A stretch of DNA of 7,303 nt from the NCBI GenBank assembly GCA_028819775.1, contig JAPPKV010000211.1, forward strand, positions 1-7,303, given 5' to 3'. The stretch comes from Gammaproteobacteria bacterium. Its GTDB lineage: Bacteria > Pseudomonadota > Gammaproteobacteria > Pseudomonadales > Azotimanducaceae_A. This document shows, piece by piece, positions 1 through 5,334 of this stretch. Every line of letters starts with the position of its first letter. Within the stretch, counting starts at the first letter, position 1. The notes under the pieces are model-generated. The model was not told where the DNA came from. It did not search any database and saw only the letters and a list, made by a program, of their open reading frames with translations. The translations under genes and the position numbers were made by a program.

Positions 1-70
1 TGGCCTTGGGTCGGTCGAGGACGACTTCGAGCACGCCGCCGTCGGTGCGGGTCTTCAAGGGGGCGGTCAT
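1..70 (-). CDS. Enoyl-CoA hydratase/isomerase (crotonase) family protein, N-terminal 23 codons only; CaiD-like
   Basis: Only the first 23 codons lie in the window; the gene continues past the left edge. The ATG (70-68) overlaps the TGA stop (69-67) of the synthetase gene in a 4-bp ATGA junction, and a GGAG Shine-Dalgarno sits nine bases upstream. The visible protein reads MTAPLKTRTDGGVLEVV followed by LDRPKA. The pattern of a hydrophobic strand followed by L-D-R-P-K-A is the start of the crotonase fold. It closely resembles, from memory, the beginning of carnitinyl-CoA dehydratase CaiD (ILEITLDRPKANAID). Crotonases act on acyl-CoA thioesters in the cytoplasm, and a hydratase would follow naturally after an acyl-CoA dehydrogenase and an acyl-CoA ligase. 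Hydration of crotonobetainyl-CoA is the likely role here, inferred from the carnitine genes in the same operon. The catalytic residues lie outside the window, so a general enoyl-CoA hydratase or isomerase remains possible. Confidence 0.8.
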   Translation of the reverse strand, partial: MTAPLKTRTDGGVLEVVLDRPKA

Positions 71-2136
71 GCTGCGCCGCTCCGCAGGCGGACCAGGGCG
101 TCGAGCGCCCGAACCCCGCGACCCTTGGGACCGACGGCCAGTGGATTCACGTCCAACTCCTCAAGCGACGGCGAGTGGGCCACCGCGAACCGGGCAATGC
201 CGAGGATCGCGTCCACGGCGGCGTCCACGTCTGCCGTTGCGCGACCCCGATACCCCTGCAGCACGGGTGCGCAGCGAAGTTCGGCGAGAGCCCTTCGCAC
301 ATCGGACTCGTCGACGGGCAGGAGCAGGGTAGCGGTGTCGGCGAGCAGCTCGACGAGCACGCCGCCCGATCCAATGGTGAGCATGAGGCCGAGCTGCGAG
401 TCCCGGCTGATGCCCACGATCAACTCGACGACGGTGTCCGTCTCGAAACGTTCGACGAGAATCCCGTTGCCGATCCCGAGGAGATCTCGGGCCGCTGCCC
501 GGAGTTCATCAGGTTCCGACAGACCCGTGCGAACTGCGTGCCGCTCGGTCTTGTGCGCTACGCCGAGTGCCTTGACCGCGACGGGACCACCAAGCGACTC
601 GGCGAAGTCAACGGCCGTGTCGAGGTCTTGGACGACGGAGCCTTCCGGGACCGGCACACCGTATTCGGCCAGCAGCTGTTTGGACAATGCCTCGTTCAAC
701 GTCACCGGATCGCCCGACATGCACGCGACGGGTAGGAGGGGACGAAATTCGGCCTCGCCCCACGCAGCACCGACCAAAGCTGCGGCCTTGACGGCGCCGA
801 GGGCTTCGCGGATGCCGCCGAGCGGTGCGAGAGCGCGCTCGATCAACGCCATGGCACGATCCTCCGGCAGGTTCTCGGCGAGCGTCGCCGCGATGATGCC
901 CTTGTTCCCGGTGTGTTGCATCGCGCATTCAAAGGCTTCAAGGGTTGCTTCCCAATCGGCGTCGGCACAGCGGTCCGATCGAGGGAAGTCCAGCATCAGC
1001 AGCGTGGCGTCGTACGGCCCCCGGCCGAAAGCCGCGAACGTCCTGGCGAGGGCGTCGGAATCGCCCCAGCTGAACGTGTGGTAGTCGAAGGGGTTCGCCA
1101 CCGTGACCAGGGGATGCACCGTTGCCGCGACGTCTTCGGCATGTCGGGCCGTCAGTTCGGGTAGTACAACCCCGGCGTTTTCGGCGGCGTCCGCAAGGAT
1201 GCTCGCCTCTCCGCCGGAACAGCACATGGCGCCCAACCGGTGTCCGTCCAAGGGTCCATGCACATGCAGTAGCTTCAAGGTCTCGAGTAGTTCGGGAATG
1301 CCGTTGGCGCGGGCGAACCCGAGACGCTTGAGGAAAGCCTCGGCACCGGCCTCGGAGCCCGCGATGGATGCCGTATGGGTCAGCGCAGCCGACCTGCCCC
1401 GGGTCGACCGGCCGACCTTCATGACCACGACGCCGACCCGCCGCTGCCGCGCACGGCGGGCCAGATCCTCGTAGGCGGGAACCGATTCGAACCCTTCGAC
1501 ATGAAGTCCGATGGTGCTGACGCGATCGTCGTCGAGGAGAGCCGCCGCCAGTTCGGCCACGCCAAGCTGGGCCTGGTTTCCGGCGGTGACGACATAGGCG
1601 ATCGGCAGCCCGCGCCGCTGCATGGTGATGCTGATGGCGATGTTCGAGGACTGGGTGATGATCGCGACGCCGCGGGCGGACGGCCCAAGCCGCCGGCCGC
1701 CGTGCTGGTCCGGCCACAGCGGCACGCCGTCGAGGAAGTTGATCGCGCCGTAGCAGTTCGGGCCGATGATGGGCATTCCCGATGCCGCCTTCAGGAGTTC
1801 CCGTTGCAGCCCTGCGCCGTCCTTGGCTTCGAGAAAGCCGGAGGCGTAGCAGATCGCCCCGCCGGCCCCCCGCGCCGCGAGGTCCGATACGGCACCCACG
1901 GTGGCATGGCGGTTGACACCGACGAAGGCGGCATCGGGGGCTTCGGGCAGGTCCGCGATTGACCGGAAGACAGTTCTGCCCGCCACGTCGTCGCGGCTTG
2001 GGTGTACCGGCCAGATCATGCCGTCGAAGCCCATCCGGTCGCATTGCTCGACGACGCGCGCGGCGGGCGTGCCACCGATCACGGCGATGGTGCGCGGAGA
2101 CAGCAGCCGCGCAAGTCGTTTCGCCGGTCGATCCAC
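67..2136 (-). CDS. ADP-forming acyl-CoA synthetase (acetate--CoA ligase family), fused alpha-beta single chain
   Basis: This 689-residue cytoplasmic enzyme joins a carboxylic acid to CoA using ATP and releasing ADP and phosphate. The order is a CoA-binding Rossmann domain (about 10-130; SPRTIAVIGG near 13 and GPNC near 125), succinyl-CoA-ligase-like domains (about 150-460; the ITQSSN loop near 160, NPFDYHT near 348) and a C-terminal ATP-grasp domain (about 480-685; VAVKALG near 518, AHKTE near 526, EELDVNPL near 658). The His in ALTHTAS, near 254, aligns with the phosphorylated His of the family. The His near 527 may be the second phosphate carrier on the ATP-grasp swinging loop. The start is GTG, placed just before the conserved LARLLSP segment and three bases after the TAG of the dehydrogenase gene, in the same frame. 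No clear Shine-Dalgarno is present, so it probably relies on coupling. The operon suggests a betaine substrate such as gamma-butyrobetaine, crotonobetaine or carnitine. Substrate is inferred; the family is certain. Confidence 0.93.
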   Translation of the reverse strand: MDRPAKRLARLLSPRTIAVIGGTPAARVVEQCDRMGFDGMIWPVHPSRDDVAGRTVFRSIADLPEAPDAAFVGVNRHATVGAVSDLAARGAGGAICYASGFLEAKDGAGLQRELLKAASGMPIIGPNCYGAINFLDGVPLWPDQHGGRRLGPSARGVAIITQSSNIAISITMQRRGLPIAYVVTAGNQAQLGVAELAAALLDDDRVSTIGLHVEGFESVPAYEDLARRARQRRVGVVVMKVGRSTRGRSAALTHTASIAGSEAGAEAFLKRLGFARANGIPELLETLKLLHVHGPLDGHRLGAMCCSGGEASILADAAENAGVVLPELTARHAEDVAATVHPLVTVANPFDYHTFSWGDSDALARTFAAFGRGPYDATLLMLDFPRSDRCADADWEATLEAFECAMQHTGNKGIIAATLAENLPEDRAMALIERALAPLGGIREALGAVKAAALVGAAWGEAEFRPLLPVACMSGDPVTLNEALSKQLLAEYGVPVPEGSVVQDLDTAVDFAESLGGPVAVKALGVAHKTERHAVRTGLSEPDELRAAARDLLGIGNGILVERFETDTVVELIVGISRDSQLGLMLTIGSGGVLVELLADTATLLLPVDESDVRRALAELRCAPVLQGYRGRATADVDAAVDAILGIARFAVAHSPSLEELDVNPLAVGPKGRGVRALDALVRLRSGAA

Positions 2137-2139
2137 CAG

Positions 2140-3300
2140 CTAGGCGCCCAGCGGGCGTAGCAGATCGCGCCCGATGATATGACGTTGAATCTCGGACGTG
2201 CCGTCCCAGATTCGCTCGACCCGGGCGTCCCGCCAGAACCTCGCCAGGGGAAGGTCGCTCATCAGCCCCATGCCGCCGTGGATCTGCACCGCCTCGTCGG
2301 TCACCCGCGCCAGCATCTCGGAAGCGTAGAGCTTGGCCGAGGCAATCTCCCGGTTCGCCGGCAGGCCGCGATCCAAGCGCCAGGCGGCGGCCAGCGTCAT
2401 CCAGTCTGCCGCGTCGATCTCAGTGATCATGTCGGCGAGCTTGAACGACACGCCCTGGAATCTGCCGATGGCCTGTCCGAACTGCTCGCGTTCGGCGGCG
2501 TAGGCCAGCGCCAGGTCGAAGGCGCGCCGCGCCCGCCCGACGCACATCGCGGCGACGGTCAAGCGCGTCCCGTAGAGCCACTCGTTGGCCAGCTCGAAGC
2601 CGCGATGCGGCTCGCCGAGAATCTGCACAGAAGGCAACCGGCAATTGTCGAAGACGAGAACCGCATTGTGGTAGCCGCGGTGCGAAACGGAGTCGTAGCC
2701 GGGGCGGATGTCGAAACCGGGCGTTCCGCGATCCACGAGGAAACAGGTGATGAGCTTCTTCGGACCACGCGCGGTGTCCTCCTCCCCGGTGGCCACGAAC
2801 ACGATGGCGAAGTCCGCGACATCGGCATGCGAGATGAAATGCTTGGTGCCGTTGAGGATCCAGTCGTCGCCGTCGGGTTTCGCGAAGCACTGCATGCCAC
2901 GCACGTCCGAACCGGCACCCGGTTCCGTCATCGCCAACGCGTCGAAGCGTTCACCCCGGGCGCTCGGGAGTAGGTAGCGCGCGCGCTGCTCGGCGTTGCA
3001 GGCCATGAGGATTCCGGAGGGGCGGCCCCAGAAAACGGTGAGCGCCATGGATGCGCGACCGAGTTCCCGCTCCAAGAGAGTGAAGGTCAAGTGGTCGAGC
3101 CCGCCGCCGCCGACCTCGACCGGCAGATTCGGCGCGTAGAAGCCGAGTTCGAGGACCTTGCGCTTGATCGACTCGCCGAGTTCCGGGGCGACGCGTCCGG
3201 TCCGCTCCACCGCCTCCTCGTGGGGGTAGAGTTCACGCTCCACGAAGTCGCGCACGGTGTCGACCACCATTTGCTGTTCCGCCGTCAACCCAAAGTCCAT
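2140..3300 (-). CDS. Acyl-CoA dehydrogenase (FAD-dependent), Asp in place of the usual catalytic Glu
   Basis: This 386-residue flavoprotein has the full acyl-CoA dehydrogenase layout and normal family length. It has an N-terminal helical domain (about 1-115), a middle beta domain with MTEPGAGSDV near 124-133 and DWILNGTKHFIS near 147-157, and a C-terminal helical domain with EREQFGQAIGRFQG, QIHGGMG and a closing ERIWDGTSEIQR. It would oxidise an acyl-CoA to a 2-enoyl-CoA, passing electrons to ETF. In most relatives the C-terminal motif reads (Y/W)EGTS, where Glu is the base; here it is Asp (about residue 366). The ATG at 3300 was chosen because MDFGLTAEQQ is a typical family N-terminus and TGAGGA lies five bases upstream. 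A longer reading from 3363 would overlap the previous gene by about 55 bases. Context suggests gamma-butyrobetainyl-CoA oxidation to crotonobetainyl-CoA. It does not look especially close to E. coli CaiA. The family is firm; the substrate is inferred. Confidence 0.93.
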   Translation of the reverse strand: MDFGLTAEQQMVVDTVRDFVERELYPHEEAVERTGRVAPELGESIKRKVLELGFYAPNLPVEVGGGGLDHLTFTLLERELGRASMALTVFWGRPSGILMACNAEQRARYLLPSARGERFDALAMTEPGAGSDVRGMQCFAKPDGDDWILNGTKHFISHADVADFAIVFVATGEEDTARGPKKLITCFLVDRGTPGFDIRPGYDSVSHRGYHNAVLVFDNCRLPSVQILGEPHRGFELANEWLYGTRLTVAAMCVGRARRAFDLALAYAAEREQFGQAIGRFQGVSFKLADMITEIDAADWMTLAAAWRLDRGLPANREIASAKLYASEMLARVTDEAVQIHGGMGLMSDLPLARFWRDARVERIWDGTSEIQRHIIGRDLLRPLGA

Positions 3301-3304
3301 GCCG

Positions 3305-3310
3305 TCCTCA
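3305..3310 (-). promoter_or_regulatory. Ribosome binding site TGAGGA of the acyl-CoA dehydrogenase gene
   Basis: On the minus strand TGAGGA lies four bases before the ATG at 3300 and contains the TGA stop of the carnitine dehydrogenase gene. Stop and Shine-Dalgarno therefore share bases, which favours translational coupling. The site fixes the start at 3300 rather than at the upstream in-frame codon at 3363. Confidence 0.7.
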
Positions 3311-4288
3311 CTCGGCCAGGCGAGCGCGGTGCTCGGCGAGCGTATTGCCGGCACCAACGCCATGTCTGCGCAGCGCTTCCATGATTGACACGAGACAGTC
3401 GTCCCGCAACCGCTCCAGTTCCTTCACCGTGCGCCCCGCCGCCTGCTGCTCGGTACCGGAAGCCATCGTATCGATCAGTTCGTCGGTGAGTTCCGGTGCC
3501 TCGAGCCGGGTCCACGGCGACTTCAGCGTCGGACCGAATTGGTTCAGGAAGCGGCGCATGCCGCTGTCCCCGCCGGCCATGTGGAAGGCGAGGCATGTAC
3601 CCATGACCGCCCACCTCAGACCCGGCCCGTAGGTGATCGCCGCATCGAGTTCCTCGGTGGTCGCGATATCGTCGTTGACGAGATGCAATGCCTCCCGCCA
3701 CAGGGCCTCCTGGAGACGGTCGGAAAGGAAACCGTCGATTTCGTTGCGCACTCTCAGCGGGTGCATGCCGAGGCCGGTGTAGAAGGCCATCGCCCGGTTG
3801 ACGTTCTCCGGGGCCGATTGCCGACCGCCGAGCACTTCCACCAGCGGTAGCAGGTACACGGGATTGAACGGATGACCAACCACGATGCGCGCCGGGTGTC
3901 GGCAATCGGCCTGGAGATCGCTCGGCAACAGGCCGGATGTACTCGAGGCGATGAGGACTCGGTGGTCTGTCGCGCAATCGATCGCCGCAAGCAAGCCGCG
4001 CTTGAGGCCGATACGCTCCGGCGCGCTCTCCTGCACGAACTCGGCGTCTCGACAGGCATCCTCCATTGTCTCGGCACAGCGCAGCCGGGTAGTGCTGGCA
4101 TCGTGATGAAGGCCCAGCCTTTCGAGCGCCGGCCAAGCGTTGTCCACGGCGGACCGGAGCCGGCTCTCCCAACCCAGGGCGATATCCCAGGCAACCACAT
4201 CGAGTCCTTTCGCCAGGGCCCGGGCGGTCCAGCCGGCCCCGATCACGCCGGCGCCGATGACGGCCAAGGTCTCGACGCGTTCGGTCAA
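3308..4288 (-). CDS. lcdH: L-carnitine 3-dehydrogenase (3-hydroxyacyl-CoA dehydrogenase fold)
   Basis: This enzyme (also called CdhA) oxidises L-carnitine to 3-dehydrocarnitine with NAD+ in the cytoplasm, the first committed step of aerobic carnitine breakdown to glycine betaine. The 326-residue protein has a Rossmann N-terminus with GAGVIG (12-17) and an acidic Asp35 fitting NAD rather than NADP. QESAPERIGLK (86-96), SSTSGLLPS (115-123) and GHPFNPVYLLPLVEV (138-152) follow. His139 and Glu151, twelve residues apart, form the His-Glu dyad of the 3-hydroxyacyl-CoA dehydrogenase superfamily. The C-terminal part has EIDGFLSDRLQEALWREALHL and the typical ending LERLRDDCL. From memory the whole chain resembles Pseudomonas aeruginosa CdhA. 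The start is TTG, chosen because GAGGT lies four bases upstream and the predicted N-terminus leads straight into the Rossmann strand. It begins 15 bp after the cleavage-enzyme gene and in the same frame. The enzyme acts on free carnitine, not on a CoA ester. Confidence 0.93.
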   Translation of the reverse strand: MTERVETLAVIGAGVIGAGWTARALAKGLDVVAWDIALGWESRLRSAVDNAWPALERLGLHHDASTTRLRCAETMEDACRDAEFVQESAPERIGLKRGLLAAIDCATDHRVLIASSTSGLLPSDLQADCRHPARIVVGHPFNPVYLLPLVEVLGGRQSAPENVNRAMAFYTGLGMHPLRVRNEIDGFLSDRLQEALWREALHLVNDDIATTEELDAAITYGPGLRWAVMGTCLAFHMAGGDSGMRRFLNQFGPTLKSPWTRLEAPELTDELIDTMASGTEQQAAGRTVKELERLRDDCLVSIMEALRRHGVGAGNTLAEHRARLAE

Positions 4289-4292
4289 CCCG

Positions 4293-4297
4293 ACCTC
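4293..4297 (-). promoter_or_regulatory. Ribosome binding site GAGGT deciding the TTG start of the carnitine dehydrogenase gene
   Basis: On the minus strand GAGGT is followed by four bases (CGGG) and then TTG at 4288. No ATG or GTG exists between the upstream in-frame TGA (4306-4304) and the Rossmann strand, so this site supports TTG as the true start. Confidence 0.65.
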
Positions 4298-4303
4298 GAC
4301 CGG

Positions 4304-5191
4304 TCAGCGCTGGCGGAGGCCGAACTTGGCCCGGGCTTCGTCGGGACCCACGACCCGGGCGCCGAGCATCTCCACGATGTTCCGGGCCCGCTCGACCAAC
4401 TGCGCGTTGCTGGCGAACACGCCCCGAGACAGGTACAGGTTGTCCTCCAGACCCACCCGGACATGGCCGCCAAGCAACACCGATTGCGCAGCGAAGGGCA
4501 TCTGGTTGCGGCTGATCGCGAAGGCCGTCCAGTTGGCACCGGGTGGCAGCATGTCGACGCAGGCCTTGAACACGCCCACATCCGCCGGCGCCGCCCACGG
4601 GATGCCGAAGCAGAGCTGGAACAGCGGCGGGTCGTCAAGCAGATCCTCGCCGAGCATCTGCAGGGTGAAGCTCAAGTGTCCGGTGTCGAAGATCTCCAGT
4701 TCCGGCTTGACGCCGAGTTCGCGAATCCGGAGCGCGCCCCGGCGCAGCATGTCGGGCGTCGAGACGTAGACCAGGCTGCCTTCCCCGAAGTTGTACGAGC
4801 CGCAGTCCAATGAGCAGATCTCGGGCAGCAGTTCCTCGACATGCGGGAGCCGCTCGACCGCGCCGACGAGATCCGTGTCCTCGCCGAACTCGGTGGGCGT
4901 CTCGTCGGAACCGATCACCAGGTCGCCGCCCATCCCCGCCGTAAGGTTGATGACGACGTCGGTTTCGGCGTCGCGGATCCGCGCCACCACTTCCCGGTAT
5001 AGCTCAACGTCGCGGCAGCCCTTCCCGGTGGCCGGATCGCGTACATGGCAATGCACGATCGCGGCCCCGGCCTTGGCGGCGTCGAGGGCGGAAGCGGCAA
5101 TCTCGGCCGGCGTAACGGGTATCTCGGGGTGCTTGCCGACCGTATCGCCGGCCCCGGTCACCGCGCAGGTGATTACGACTTCGGGATTCAT
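4304..5191 (-). CDS. cdhC: 3-dehydrocarnitine:acetyl-CoA cleavage enzyme (BKACE / DUF849 family)
   Basis: Beta-keto acid cleavage enzymes are zinc-dependent TIM barrels that condense a beta-keto acid with acetyl-CoA and split it into acetoacetate and a new acyl-CoA. With 3-dehydrocarnitine the products are betainyl-CoA and acetoacetate. The 295-residue protein has [11 protein letters not shown] (7-17), the zinc-ligand pair in VHCHVRDP (His47, His49), NLTAGMGGD (82-90), [13 protein letters not shown] (124-136), FDTGH (168-172) and RVGLEDN (245-251). Glu249 is the expected third zinc ligand and Asp250 the conserved neighbour. From memory it is very close to the CdhC protein next to CdhA in Pseudomonas, including [11 protein letters not shown] and LPEIC-LDCG. 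It is the first gene of the operon and is followed 15 bp later by carnitine dehydrogenase, its metabolic predecessor. The ATG at 5191 was preferred over the one at 5221 because AAGGG lies seven bases before it and the family starts with MN-x-E/D-V. Substrate confidence comes mainly from this neighbour. Confidence 0.93.
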   Translation of the reverse strand: MNPEVVITCAVTGAGDTVGKHPEIPVTPAEIAASALDAAKAGAAIVHCHVRDPATGKGCRDVELYREVVARIRDAETDVVINLTAGMGGDLVIGSDETPTEFGEDTDLVGAVERLPHVEELLPEICSLDCGSYNFGEGSLVYVSTPDMLRRGALRIRELGVKPELEIFDTGHLSFTLQMLGEDLLDDPPLFQLCFGIPWAAPADVGVFKACVDMLPPGANWTAFAISRNQMPFAAQSVLLGGHVRVGLEDNLYLSRGVFASNAQLVERARNIVEMLGARVVGPDEARAKFGLRQR

Positions 5192-5198
5192 GTCGTCG

Positions 5199-5203
5199 CC
5201 CTT
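5199..5203 (-). promoter_or_regulatory. Ribosome binding site AAGGG of the cleavage-enzyme gene
   Basis: AAGGG on the minus strand lies seven bases before the ATG at 5191. The alternative ATG at 5221 has no such element, so the site decides the start. It abuts the palindrome at 5206-5217. Confidence 0.65.
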
Positions 5204-5205
5204 AA

Positions 5206-5217
5206 GCAAGCGCTTGC
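5206..5217. promoter_or_regulatory. Perfect 12-bp palindrome GCAAGCGCTTGC, candidate repressor operator
   Basis: The 12 bases equal their own reverse complement, and the pairing stops at the next position on each side. The core AAGCGCTT resembles operators of LacI-family regulators, which typically have a central CG in an AA-N-CG-N-TT pattern. It lies 15-26 bases upstream of the first operon gene, immediately before its Shine-Dalgarno, where a bound repressor could block transcription. Seen: palindrome and position. Inferred: regulator binding. No regulator gene is in the window. Pseudomonas carnitine genes use an AraC-type activator (CdhR), so regulation here may differ. Confidence 0.4.
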
Positions 5218-5334
5218 GCATCGGACTTTACACTGCCCATCGAGGTCTTGGGTACGGGGCGCGCCCTCGTCGAGGTCCGAAGCTTCCCAAGGTCTACGGG
5301 TACACTACAGGCGGCCCCAAACACGGGATTCTAA

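Larger units (their letters stand above)
5192..5334. promoter_or_regulatory. Divergent intergenic region with weak promoter-like elements
   Basis: This 143-bp gap separates the minus-strand operon from the plus-strand repeat-protein gene and must hold both promoters if they start locally. On the minus strand TAAAGT (5230-5225) could be a -10 box, which would put the transcript start beside the 5206-5217 palindrome. On the plus strand TACACT (5300-5305) could be a -10 box for the secreted protein. No good -35 hexamer accompanies either, so these are weak candidates. Other visible structure: a GC palindrome GGGCGCGCCC at 5257-5266, GAAGCTTC at 5279-5286, a CTTGGG/CCCAAG inverted pair (5247-5252, 5286-5291), CGAGGTC repeated at 5241 and 5271, and related segments GGTCTTGGGTAC (5244-5255) and GGTCTACGGGTAC (5291-5303). 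Confidence 0.35.

Noticed and set aside
125..1084. Long plus-strand open frame opposite the synthetase gene
   Set aside because: Its translation is Arg/Ser/Ala-rich low-complexity sequence with no family motif, while the opposite strand encodes a complete synthetase. It is a GC-rich shadow.
2140..3300. Naming the acyl-CoA dehydrogenase CaiA
   Set aside because: Context is suggestive, but remembered E. coli CaiA differs through most of its length and has a different C-terminal motif, so a specific symbol is not justified.
3301..3363. N-terminal extension of the acyl-CoA dehydrogenase
   Set aside because: The 21 extra residues overlap the end of carnitine dehydrogenase and precede a canonical MDFGLT start that has its own ribosome site.
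3285..4598. 437-codon minus-strand frame overlapping carnitine dehydrogenase and the cleavage enzyme
   Set aside because: It is very rich in Arg and Gly, spans the junction of two well-supported genes in another frame, and shows no recognisable motif.
3872..4813. 313-codon plus-strand frame antisense to the operon
   Set aside because: It lies opposite two genes with clear catalytic motifs, and its own translation resembles no family I know.
5192..5221. Ten-residue extension of the cleavage enzyme from the ATG at 5221
   Set aside because: No ribosome site precedes it, it would run through the palindrome, and the family begins at MNPEVV.
5247..5291. CTTGGG/CCCAAG inverted pair as a terminator hairpin
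   Set aside because: The stem is six bases with a 33-base loop and no T-run, and it lies between two divergent starts where a terminator is not expected.
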